A stretch of DNA of 64,000 nt from Heliocidaris tuberculata (taxonomy: Eukaryota > Echinodermata > Echinoidea > Camarodonta > Echinometridae): positions 7,243,033-7,307,032 of the forward strand of contig CM046847.1 of NCBI GenBank assembly GCA_025618425.1, in the 5' to 3' direction. Within the stretch, counting starts at the first letter, position 1. Each line of letters begins with the position of its first letter. Shown one piece after another: positions 37,815 to 50,600 of this stretch. The translations under genes and the position numbers were made by a program. A model generated the notes under the pieces. That model had not been told where the DNA came from. It worked only from the letters and a program-made list of their open reading frames with translations, and did not search any database.

Positions 37815-40800
37815 ATGAAAAGTTTGAAGATGTGTAGACTAAGTGTTTTTTTGACATGTAGTCCCACCTTGTGTACATTTTACATTTTACATATGTAAAT
37901 AATCTCTGGTGACTCGAGGAAAACGTCATGCAGTTTCAAGGTATTGTGAAGTTGTATTGACACAACAGGAACTTGCATTTCAGCTCTTTCAGTACCCATC
38001 CATTTAAATATATAGAGGAAAAGCTACTAAAGATAATTTTGACGTAAGCATGAAGGTACCTGACGTGCATGCTAACATGGATTTTGGAGCATTATCGGGC
38101 ACTCCCAATTATGATGTATATTTCGGTTTAGTAATGACTCTGACATTTAGGTTTGCTATCACAAGTGTCAGAAAATAGAAAAAAAAGAAAGAAGATCAAC
38201 CATGCTTTTATGCTTATGCACAGGGGAATTCTTTCATGTGCATTAACAATTCTTATTCTCTTAAAAGCATCTTACAATAGAGTGTGAGATCCTCATTGTT
38301 TCATCATGATCAGCGAATAAAATATCTCTTATGGCCTGGATTAGGTTATAAAAGACAATTTGATATTTAAAAAAAAATTCTTCAAAAGTTTGGCCTCGAC
38401 TGCTTAATCTATTATGCAGCTAAGGGAGTATCAATATTCATTTTTGGTTTTTATACTTGTCCATGTGGATGAAATTGCAAATCGGTATATGGATATAGAA
38501 AGAAAGAATGGAAGTGTATCTTGCTGCACAGGTAGAATGTTGTAGAAAATAAATGACTGGCCATTGATATGTACTGAGAACATTTGAAACATTTCAAAAA
38601 GTATCACAAGAAAAGCATGAAATATTACTTTTTGGTGAAAATCAGACCAAATTATGGGCAGAATAAGAAAAACAAAAACAAAAACACAAAACAAACATTT
38701 CTTTCCAAAAAGATGAAATCATTCCTGTATCATTGCAGTAGTCTTGTAGCATTTTTTACCATTTTCTTACCAAAAATGTGATATAAGTGAAAACTACCTA
38801 TTATTCACTCTTCTTGTGCTTAAGATTTCATATTATTTTTCATTAAACTTTTCAAATATTTGCATTTAAGAAAGCTTAAAAAAAGGAAACTCTAATTGGG
38901 AAGGAGAATAAATGCCATGCTTGAGATCTAATTAGAATAGACAACGTATTTGCATTTAGAGGCACTCAGGCACTTAATCAGCTTCAGATACCTGACTTTC
39001 ATAAACCCTAAATAGGTTATATGTTAATCATTATTGAAAGCGATTTCCAATTTCCAATTTCCATTTTACTGTGTGCGTTAAAGTTAAGTCCTTTAAAATT
39101 GGATCGCATGGTTCGTAATCTTTGTAAAAAGCTTTAAATAGCTCTCACACTTTGGTTGACCAAGTTTTTCTAATAGGTGCCATAACCCTACATAGTTGAT
39201 AAAGATTTAGGTTATCGTTGTAGCCGCTTGATGTTCATTCCTTACTATTGACACTTTTTATCTTACCCCACATGAAAACTAGTATTGCAAAAAGCTACCT
39301 TCAGGACCTACAGCTTTGCAAGGAAGAATATGAGACAGAAAAAGAAGAAGTGATGTTATGATTGTAAAAAAAGATCATTCCAATATCATTTTCTAATATT
39401 CCTTTTTCGAGAGATCCATGAACATGCCTTCTGAGTTCTGTAATCTTGTGACATATCTAGCATTCATTACAATGTCAATAGGCAAGGCTGAAATATCTGC
39501 AGGTAGAGGGGTGTGTAAACAAGATTATGGAAAAACTGTCTCCTTTCCACAGGGATTTCTTTAAAGGTATTTGTGAGTATGGGTTTTGACAAGAAATAAA
39601 ATTGCGAGAGAATCCAACATAATTTATTCAGAATGATCAAAACTATATGACATGAATTCTGTGAAACACCTTTGACAGATAATCAGTATAAAAGAAATTT
39701 ATGGAAACCAGTTTGATCAGGCTGATCAATGAGAGGTGTAGTGCTAATGCTTACGGGCTCTTCATGGTATGTATTTCCAGTGAATTTTGGTTCAAGCTTG
39801 TTCATATTTTGCTTGTAGAAATTCCTATTCATTGTTTGATGAACAATCCAGAATAACTTTTAGTCAGTTTCTCTCAAAATGTAGTTCCATTACCATGTCT
39901 CAACATTAGGCCTGCCATTAAAGACCCTATAACAAGAGGGAGAAAAAGTGTTTGAGAGGTAGATGTTGAAAAAAATGAACATGCTGTGTTTGTTAGGAGT
40001 AGCTGTCCCATGGCTCCCAAGGTTACTGGGGTATTTGATGAGTGGGAGGTACCAGCGACACATGTTCAATCAAATGGTTGACGGGAGAAGAAGAGAAATG
40101 GGAGACACCTAACGAACGATGTGGCCATGTGAAAACATTTGGCTTTGCGATCAGGTGTGCAGTCAACATAATAATGTGAGAGACATCAAGGCGACCATTA
40201 GAAGGTGGTGTCAACCGTTTACTGGATATATAAAAATGGTGAGAGGAGAATGAGACATGGCAGAAAATCCAATGAGTTCAGGAGAAATGATCATTATAGG
40301 GTGACATGGGTTGATGGCAAAGGAAATCTTATTAGCCCCCAGAAAGCTCGCAAATAGCCTCCAAATTTTCCTCTTAGGGGACAAATTTTGTTGCAAAGCA
40401 AAGAGCCCATCCATTTTTATGGTTGCAAAGGAGAGAATAATTGTCTTTTATTTAGGGCCTATTTAATTTAATGCATGTTTATTCACATAGAAAAGGATTG
40501 CTGAGCATACATTTTTTTTGTTCATGACAACATGGAACCAGACCTTGACAAGCAATGAAGGTATTGATCTGTATTCCATTTGATTGCTTCTTTTGTGTGC
40601 GGGAGAGTTCTAGGTCTAAATCTAAAGCAACTGTTTGCTCACAGAAAACAAAGGGGCGATCCTCTCCCCAGATTGTAAACTGAAAAAAACCTATTTTATC
40701 CAGTAGCACATTCCATTCTACTCTATTAGACAACCATAACTACCCCATAGTATAATCCCTCAATTCAATTCTTCTGTTAAGATTCTATTACAGGAAAATA

Positions 40801-41501
40801 ATGGGAATCGGGTCATTAGCCTGAATGGGGGTGGGGGTGGGGGAGCTGCTCCAATTAAAAAAAAAATGATAATATATGTCAGAACATTTAATAGTTTGAC
40901 AATATATGAAAACCTGTTGGTACTTGTTTGTATTCCCTGAGCATCTTTCTTCTTTTTTGGTACACTTTTTCTTACAAGCCCCCTCCACCCCACACCTCCA
41001 GAAATGGGTATGCATATTTTTTAAAAAGATATTAAAGTGATTGCCTCTATTGTGGTCATGCCTTATGTTCACTCCATGTAATGTACACACAGACACTGTG
41101 TTCTTGTGCTTTTGAGAAATGTTTCCCTTGAAGTGAATTTGCAAAATCATCCATGTTAGTCCTTTAGAAGTAAAAAAATTTAGAAAAATGCAGTCATGTT
41201 GTTGTGGTGTTTGCATGCCTGGTGTATCTCTGTGATGCAAGCATGTATCTAGGGCAGTTTTCACTAGGGTAGATTGATTGCCTTTTTCCTCAAGAAAGAA
41301 AACAAAATCTTTTAAGACTTAACTATAAGGGTTAAAGATGGTCATGCTGTACATGTAGGTGAATGAATCATCAAGTTTGCGAAGGCATATGTTGCTATTT
41401 TTGTGGGCGATGATTTTGGAGACCTATAGCATCTCTTCGACTGAAAGTTGGAGATGAGCATGAAATTTATCTTGATTGTTCCGAGGTGCAGACTACATTC
41501 T

Positions 41502-41532
41502 AATTATATATATATTATATATATATATATCT
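41502..41532. repeat. AT dinucleotide run
   Basis: TATATATA with one interruption (TATTATAT). Confidence 0.9.
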
Positions 41533-44500
41533 AGATGATAAGAACATTATTCATTCTTTTTCTGTTGTACTTGTAATGATTCAGGAAGAAAAATTGCCAA
41601 CACTGTGCATTTATCTTCAATGATTTAAATAAATGAAATTAAACTATCTCTGTTCAGGTTCAGATTTAGATATAATATTGATATGTAATCTTACAGTTGA
41701 TAACATATCAGTATTCCCTTTAAAGGTTTAGAAGAAAGAGATAAAACCATGTGTGGTGTGAAATATTGATCAGATAACACATTTTAATTGTACAGTGGGT
41801 ATACTGCCATCGAGGTTCCATTTGCTCTAAGAGGAGATACACCCTGGCAGCTCCTTTGTACCGCTGTTATTATGTACCACTTATTGATTTGTGACCTTTA
41901 CATCCAAGATTCATCACAAAAGATCGTTTTTGAATGTGCTCTATAAAATGGCTCTCCCAACAAGAATGGAAGTATTGCTCATTACTGTTTGACTCGCATA
42001 TAAATCCCTTCATCTTAACCTACATTTGTAGCTTTGGATTTCCGTGATACACTCTAGCCCTACAGCAGGGTTGTGGATTATATGATTTCACAATTCCATA
42101 TTTCTGTTCGCTCTTTTGATTGACATGTTCAATTAAAATTGGGGTTTGCCAGGGGGGTTAAAAGTAAATACATGTACAGTGTGGATTTTGGTTATTCATC
42201 ACATTTTCCCCAGAAGGTATTTCATTAAATGTATGTTTTATATAGAAAGAAATTTTTAGTAAATTGTACATGACTATATACAACCTCAAAGAAGAGGAAA
42301 TGTTTTTGATCAACAAAAATAACAGCAACAGCAATCAGAAATGTGTTGCTTTTCAGGAATTTATAATGAAAAGTACCTTGTTTGTAGGGAATTCGGAGCA
42401 TCATGGCATCTTAAAGGCAGAATTGGGAAAACAGATATTCTTTATTAAAGTTTCTTCTGCCTGAAGCTTGAAATCTACCCCTCCTAGTGATTAAAAAAAA
42501 AATGCTGTGCAAATCCTTTCCTTATATCAGTGATAGGTTTGCGATCAAAGTGACACCAATCTGTGATCTTATTGAGTGGTCCAGCTATCATCAAACAGTC
42601 ATAATAGGTGTGAAAGGACTCACTCTAGGGGGACATTCTTCATGTAAATTTGTACTCCTCACCTCTGGTAGCCTTAACAATTATTTGAGTTTCATTATGG
42701 AAAGAACTGAATGGGCATAACTGTAGAGTAGAAATGCTCTTTCCGTACAGTATAATTAGAGACTTGGTATACGTACATTTCTGTTTACATCTGTCTCTAT
42801 TATGTTGCCCTCCCCATGTGGTCTTCATAATAATGAGCATATAGACCATTGATTAATACCAATGTCTGAAGTTTTATTCCATACACACAGATATAGAGTA
42901 AAATCCAGACATGGCCTCTGGCATAGATGTGTACATGGAAAAAGCATTATATTAGTTATTAAAGTACCTTGGAAAATTTAAGAGCTTTGATCCTGTTTTG
43001 ACCCATTTTTTTTCATTTTTGGTTGCAGTTGGGCATATCCTTTAAGTTTTTTTTTTCTCTCTTTCTTGGAATTAGGAGCAATTGAGCTTCAGAAGAAGAG
43101 AAAATCTTGCCCTTCAGTGGGAGAAAGAAAGCAAACAATTTAGAAAGAATTGACAGATAAAATAGCAAAGTCCATGTGCTTTATAAAGAAACTTTTTAAG
43201 TTCTCACTCTTTTGTATTATGAGTGCTGAATCTGTATAATGTGTAATGGTAAAATAATTATGCAAGAAATTATGACAGAACTTTTACATATTTTGAATAT
43301 GATTGTTTGTGCAGGTTATGAGATAACAAGGAAATTTAGATTTAGTGCTTTTTTTTGCATCAGTTGAAAGAGGTAGTTCAGATGGCCATTTCCATACTTT
43401 TGGAAATTCCTCGACCCCTGATCCCATTGCACTCAAACGACGCCTGGCAACAGAGCGACCGTTGCCTATGTCCATTTGCTATGAACTGACCACTTGAACG
43501 GTGACGCCAGTCTGCTTCCGTAGGTCTCATCTTCACAGTTGGCGCCGTGATGCTGTTGGAGTGGAACTTGTTGAACAATCTGACCTGAATTCATGTGGAG
43601 AGGGAAGTGCTCTGGCCTGCCCCTCTCCCTATCTCTCTGCTCCCACATGTGCAAGTCCCTGTAAGCAAGCGATGTGACTTTTCTCCCGTTCTCGTTAGTC
43701 ACTCAGCCTGCGTGTGGGTGGGAGATTTTAATCCCATGTGCACGGTGATTCTTCTGTTGAATGTCAGGAATTATTTAAGGGCATGCAAAGAAAACAGTGT
43801 CTCCCATGGCTCTTCTCTTATGCCAGAATTTTCTGAATCGTTTGAGAGTAGCGGTATTTTTGGCTCACACAGATGAGAAAGATATCATGAATTCTGCTTC
43901 TTTTGATATGATATCTCATATCATTTTGCAGATACACACATGTTGATAACATTTTTAGGGAAAGGGATCAGTAGTACCACGTATCAAGATGGAAAGAGGA
44001 ATTATCATGCAGGATTTACTGTGGATACTGCTACTAAAACAAGATCTGTGCTTTCCATGAATATTTATGTGGAATCAGTTGCTGATGTACAAAACTTTCA
44101 ATTACTAAACCTCAGATTTTGAAGCACTTTGGTACTATAAACATATTCAGGAAGGGAGGAATATTTCTTGGTTCCTTTCTAAGAATCCACACACATCTAC
44201 AGTAGATAGTAACTAACTAATTATAGAAGAGGAAAGTGATTACTTGTCACTAGCACGCTTCCTAAGGTCACTCTCATAGGAAAACATTTTTGTTCAGAAT
44301 GCAATAAACCCTCATGCTACCACAAGTTCAAATGATATTATGATAATGCCATTTTACGTGGGATATCTACCTATTGTAACGACGATGTTAATCTATGGGT
44401 TTAAAAATAGCAAGTTTCATTAAACTGTAAAGACCCTGTTTGATAGGACCAATGAAATGTCCCTTTCATATGTTAAGCAGGATGCAGTTAAACTGTAAAA

Positions 44501-45512
44501 AGCTGTGTTATCATTGGCCAGGTTGAATGATAACAGGAAGGGCAAGGCAAGATATATTATACACAAGCGATAAACAGTAATTCACTGACGTGGAAAATGT
44601 CATCTTAATTCCGCAGGGGTTCCGTCATCAGATGGGTTTACACTCTAACATTTCAGTGCAATATTTCCAAATTATTGCTTTATTTGATTTAATTTGTGAA
44701 CTGCTTTTATTGGTGGTTAGAAGCAGATTGTTTGGTATGGTTCACTGAGATGTACTGATAAAATTTGGTTTAGAACTTTGAGTATCATATATTTCTATTT
44801 CAAATGGGATAGATAATTAGAAATTGTATGCAAATAGGAGGATAGTATACATGTGTCAATTAATTATTGGAAAGTCTTATCTTGCCTTCAAGTGCAGAGA
44901 ATGTTCATTGCAATGTTGCTATCAGTTCAAACCTGGAATGCCTGATTGTTGTACAAGTCTAACATCCTACTGCACTTGAACTATGGTTTTATCAAGTACC
45001 AGTTGGCAAATTAGGCACATGTAACTGGGTATTCAGGCTATGTGCAGTATGTAGCAGGAGGGGTAGTGATGAGCGGAGATAATTCTGCATCTGACTAATG
45101 ATTAACTCTGTAGTGTAGACACACCATGAGCCATCTTCTGCAATGAAACGATATTGCATGGCTGGTAGGCCATAAACAACATCAATATTTTTGCAACACC
45201 CCCATGCCATGCCTTCCCTGTAGGGCCATAAATCACCCCCACTGGGATGCCCATCAGTGACAATGACCTAGTCTTTCTAGACAGCCTCCAGTACCATCCT
45301 AACTGTCAAGTTCAATGCCGTGGACATGTCGTAGTTGCTTGCATTGGTCATTCATTCATATGAATGCCCTATACTGTGAGACTATTCATTCGGGATGGTA
45401 GATAGACATGTTTCATCTCTGTGCTGGAGAGTGTCACATGGTATTGCCTGGTTTTGCAGGAGAGTGGAGACACTCAAAGGTACCCCCAATGCCTTTGCAA
45501 CCTCACACCCTA

Positions 45513-45543
45513 CTGGTGGTGATGGTGGTGGTGGTGGTGGTAG
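45513..45543. repeat. TGG trinucleotide run
   Basis: TGGTGGTGATGG then TGG repeats; it gives spurious proline or valine runs in open frames on both strands. Confidence 0.9.
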
Positions 45544-46508
45544 GAGCCAGGGTCGATGTCTTTGTTCAAACTGATTCCACAATGATGATGTACTAACATG
45601 TCAGTTATGCAAACATAGAATACTGGCACATTGAATGTGTACACTGTGGATCTTATTGACATTGGGATGAAAATATTTGGAAGAATTGTATCGCAACAAA
45701 TAAGTATTTGGTTATTGTAACAAGTGCATATTGTACTTGATCAAAGGACACATTACTGTAATGGCTATAGTTGCATTTCAGGTGTTACCACAGGGCTTCC
45801 AGCAGGCACCCTGAAAATTATAATTCCTACATGTACATGGACCGTGAAAACCCTGGCAGTTCTGTGTATGACGTGAACCCAGTTATTGTTCTCTGCTGTG
45901 TGCTACAATCCCAGGTGTAAATTAAAACCAGAGTTTATTATTGGAAACAGTAGGTGCTCGTCACAGCTTTCTTGATGAATTATGTTCATGTTGAGATAAT
46001 GTAATCCTCCTGTGGATGTCATCAATATACTTATGTTATGGTTCTTCATGATATTCCACATGATCTGCAGATAGGGATCATGTTATATTTTCATGAAAGC
46101 AGGAATAGAAAGAGAAACTGAGGATGGATAGGAAGAGGATAGGAAGGAAGGAAGAAGAGAGAAATTGCAGAAATTGAGCCACAGCAATCAATTTAGTTTT
46201 CACTTCATTTAACACTCACTTCTTTAATATTTTTATTATTTTGTATCCAGAAAAACTGAAAAAAGAACATGGTCAGAATACACTTTTGTTCTTTCTTTTT
46301 TTTCACATATAGGCCCATCAAAACTTTATACAAATACCAATCTCTGTTTGTGTATATCATGTGAAAATTTCATCTTTATTACAATTTACTCATCCATATG
46401 CACATTTACTTGTTTGTTAGCTTCTGAAATTACACTTTTTTCATTTGCCAGACAACAACCCATATAAATATTTGACAACCAAACTTCAAGAAACCGACAA
46501 AAGCTACA

Positions 46509-46950
46509 TTCATACAGGACTTGTGGTTTTGAAACTTTAAGTTAACGAAACAACGACTCACTAACCACGACAATGCTTGTTGTTTTGAAACTACAAGCTG
46601 AGTGATCGTCATTGTTAACATCGTAAGTAGATACAAATTGTGTGTACAGTACACATACAGATCCTGTGTTCATAATTCGTGCGAAGGGTATGACCCAAAA
46701 GTTGAACATGAACAGAGAGGTCATCGTTAACTACGAGCTTGCGAAACTTTATTCTGTCCACACGGTCCGCGACAGAGGATCCCCTGCTGCTCGTGGTTTC
46801 AGCATGAATCACAAGCTCACTTGTGGTTCTAAAACTGCAAGTAAACTTAAAATTTCGAAACTACGAGTCCGTTCATATGGTATAATAATTCAAGATAACT
46901 ACAAGTTAATGTAAAGTTTTGAAACTACAAGCGAAACTTAAAGTTTAGCT
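46509..46950. repeat. Cluster of CTTGTAGTTTC / GAAACTACAAG dyads
   Basis: At least seven copies of GAAACTACAAG-like sequence in both orientations, some as back-to-back palindromes (GCTTGTTGTTTTGAAACTACAAGC near 46569). CGTTAAC and AACTTTAAG stretches recur between them. The right side ends TTCGTGTGAACCTGACT, and a related inverse-like stretch TTCGTGCGAAGGG lies at about 46676. Limits are uncertain; it could be a decayed element. Confidence 0.6.
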
Positions 46951-49004
46951 CCCTTCGTGTGAACCTGACTAAAATCATTTACAACAATATTCATTCACCA
47001 GGGTCATGCTAATGCAGTTTATTGCCTTGGGATATGATGTGTTTCATGAAGGAAAGAAAACAACTGATTGCCATTACGTCATGTTATTATCTATTTTCAT
47101 ATTGTGCACTAACAATAAGTTTTAAAAAAGATCCCTTTTGATTTTATTGCATTTAACTCTCAAGTTACTGCAGTCAATTCAAACTTGTTTGTCAGGGAAC
47201 TAGCACAAAAGCTTGACAGCTTTTGTATCCGTAAATTATTCTGACACATCTTGAATGGGGGACAACTATTCCTGATAGACAAGACAGTCAATATTATCTG
47301 TGATGATAGAAACCTTTCGTCTGCAAAAAAATCGTCTTGATCTGTCTGTTTGTAATTGATGGAGCCTCAAACCAAGCTGTTTTGTTTATCAGATTACTTA
47401 GATGTTGTGCACGATAATGGACATTTTGAAGATAGGAATTGATTTTATAATGAAAGGCTGAATTAATTGCTATGTTACTATTGTTTTTGTTGAAACATTA
47501 TTCTATTCTTATTTCAGGTTTCAAACTTATTATCACACACACTGACACCATGATCAATTTTTTTAAATTTATTATAAAAAAGAAAAGAATTATGTTATTC
47601 AATAAACTAATGAATGATAACTTATTTTTTAACTGTTCATGTATCTATATGTTTAATGATAATTACTTATATCCTACTTTTATTACACATTTATATACAT
47701 GTAACCCTACATACTGAATGCATAAACCTTTATTTACACTGTAAAAAAAACCTTTGTAAATATCTGTTTTGATGAATGAGCAGCTTTAGGCAACAACGTC
47801 ATTCATTATCAACTAAATCATCATGCCCTGTTTAGTTAAATGTGACATACAAAATGACCAAGCATAATTACATATGTAAATGTACGAACAAAAATGACAA
47901 TTTTTGATGCTGTACGTGACCACTTAATGGGTCCTGTAATATATTACCCCTTTAGCGTTTGACCCTCAGAGTTGCCAATTTACCGTTGATTGTCCCTGAA
48001 AGCTGTAAATCAATTGCCATCTTTCAATTAGTGTGTTATCGTTTGAAGATTGCTTCCATCAGTACTGGCATTCATGTGTAATCCCGGACATTAATGCAAG
48101 GTTAAAACACCTTGGTTCGTTCATCCAAAATATACATGTATGTAGGCATTTATGACCAGTATTCTAATTTAATGCTGCTTTCATTGAATATTTAATCATT
48201 TCCTTATCGCTGTATGGGCTACAGAAATATGATTGACAGGCATACTCCTACATTGAATATTTTGTAATTCAAATCCGCTATTAATTTGAAAGGGATGTAA
48301 GTCTGTTGATATGTCTCTTTGTTAAAGTTGCATTCACGAAAATGGAAACGTTTTGTACCATGTGTCTACTTATTTTTTATAGGATTTATTTGTGCTTTAA
48401 AACATTTGTAGGCACTCATCCAGCCACATTTTATTTCATTATTTGTGAAAACAAATATTCTTTAAAATTAAAAATGGAAAAGTCGCTTTTCATATCTCAT
48501 TTTCCATCTATGATAATTGATTTGTATTACATGAAAATTTGGGTACTGGGATAAATCTGATCTTAATCTAGGATTAAACTACATATTTAGCCAAGCAAAT
48601 AGGCTAAGTCTTGTTCAGCATGGGCTCAGAACAATCAGGAGTTTTGATCTAAGCAAACCAAGGAATTATTCCTTGATCAAACCTAATATCTGCATTCATT
48701 TCGCAAACATTTCTTTGTCATTTCCTGAAGTTGTTGACCTGAAGATAAATTACTCTGCAATCCAACTCCCTATTGGACTTTGAAGTGCTTCCAAACTCCA
48801 GCGACCATTGGTTATGAAAGTAATTTAGATGTGAGCCGGGATCATTCTTCAGAACAGCTCTCTGGCAGGCTGCCAGAATTATTTGATATAATACTTAATT
48901 TTAATGGGTCGCCACTAGCAACAGAGAGTTTTTTATCTCATTTCATGATCGAGGGCCCTGGAGGAAAGCTCACATCTCTGAATTCCATCTGTTCAGCTTC
49001 TTGC

Positions 49005-49044
49005 CTTTTCTCTCTTCCTTCTCTCTCTTCCTTCTCTCTCTCCC

Positions 49045-49083
<39 letters not shown>

Positions 49084-49110
49084 TCTCTCCTTCTCTCCTT
49101 CCCTGTGCGC
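49005..49110. repeat. CT microsatellite
   Basis: TCTCTC run of about 34 bp (49049-49082) with CTTC-rich flanks. Confidence 0.93.
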
Positions 49111-50286
49111 CATGCATATTCTGTAGGATTTTTTTCCCGTTTTTGTCTCCCTTCATCCACAGACTTGTTATTCCTCCCGAGGCAGGGGATACCGACCAGT
49201 AAATCTTTGCTATTAATGGTACAATAGCGGAGTGTATTTCCTTTGCCATTTGCTCAGTATTCATGGATTTTAGCCTGCTTTACAGGGGCACAGAGAACCA
49301 CAACGCTCGCTCTAAGCCGGGGCTTCCGAGAGATGACGCAAATGAGTTCTGTAGCAGCTGCGGCTCAATCATGCCTAAACTCTTTCTCAATTAACCATAT
49401 TTTTGCCCAGAAAATCCCTCACTTATCTCATGAAATTCTCCTTTTCCCACTTTTTTCTCTTTTTCCCCCTCATAATCACCCTCTTCCTAGCTTTTATCTA
49501 TTCTACATGTAGTTTATTAATGGTTCGATTACATTTCAAATGTCAGTGCAAGAGTGCTCTTTAATTGAAGTTGTAGAGCAAAAATGATGGGAAAAATTTT
49601 TTATTGAAGGATGTAATTTGTGACTTCAATTTCTTCAAGTGTGAGTTATTCATCATTTTCTTCCACTTATGATGCCTTGGATTAAAAGAAAAATAATGGA
49701 TCGACAAGCCCCTTGAATTTATGCATTCAGTATTTCTCTTTTCAACTAGAAGTAGAAACAAAATAGGCCTACTTTTTTATTCCTATTTCAGATAATATTG
49801 TGGCCAATTCTTTTATGCTATAGTTTAAAGATATTAGATTGATGTCCTGGGAATGCTGTTATTATGACCTTTTCAAACCTTCCATCTCTAATCCTGTATT
49901 GAGTTTTCATATCAGAATTTGATCTTTCCTGGCTGCTATAAAAGTCTTTTTAGTGCTACCTTTGGAAGGGTAAGGCAGGAAAAAACAATCCTTCAAGTAC
50001 TTCAGAGCTTTAAAGAGAAGATTTGGGTGAATATCCAAGTCTTAGTTGCCTTCCCCTTTTCTTCAAAGAGTAAATCCATTTTAAGTTAAAGCTGCCCTGT
50101 ATTTCCCTTTTCATTTTCTCTTTCTTTCTTTCTTTGGATCCCTTTCTATCTCTTTAGCTTGGGTATCCTGCAAACTTCATCAAGCGGATTTCACATCGAG
50201 AGTGTCTGCTTTTCCCTCACTGTGAATGATGGCGGGTCAAGTACTGACAGCTGCATTTACTTTTCTCTATACCTTCTTGCTCTGTG

Positions 50287-50600
50287 CACAAATTAAAAAG
50301 AGGACATGTTCACATGTGTGCGTAACTCTTCTGCATTTCAGAATATATTTTAGAAAGGCCCTTACTTCTGCTTTAGATGTCTTCTGTCCACAAATAAAAA
50401 AAAGAGGAGATGTTCACAAGTATACCTAACTTTTCGCATTTTGGAAAAGGGTTGAGAGTAGCTCATAATTTAATTTTTAATGTTTTTGACCACAAATCAA
50501 AAAGAGGACAGATACACATGTGTGCTGTAGTCTTTGGCATTTCGGAATAGGTTTGAGAAAGGCTCTTAATTACATTTTAATATGTTTTGTCCACAAAGAC
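50287..50600 (+). repeat. 102-bp tandem repeat, three copies plus a partial
   Basis: CACAAAT.AAAAAGAGGA starts at 50287, 50389 and 50491, and the beginning of a fourth (CACAAAGACGAAATGA) at 50593. Spacing is 102 bp throughout. Inside each: TTCACATGTGTGCG..CT-type and GCATTTCGGAATA.GTTTGAGAAAGGC stretches. An open frame over the first copy is probably chance. Confidence 0.83.

Noticed and set aside
40788..41264. 158-codon open frame on the - strand
   Set aside because: Contains a proline/threonine run from GGGGGTG repeats and no recognisable domain; overlapped by another frame.
43370..43720. Possible coding region with higher GC content
   Set aside because: Frames on both strands are interrupted and overlapping, with no splice-site pair and no recognised residues.
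44900..45600. Minus-strand frames that looked like a decayed transposase
   Set aside because: Fragments in different frames show no DDE or other catalytic pattern I can name, and no inverted ends were found around them.
48780..49264. Open frames of 140 (+) and 108 (-) codons
   Set aside because: Both owe their length to the CT/GA microsatellite at 49005-49110.
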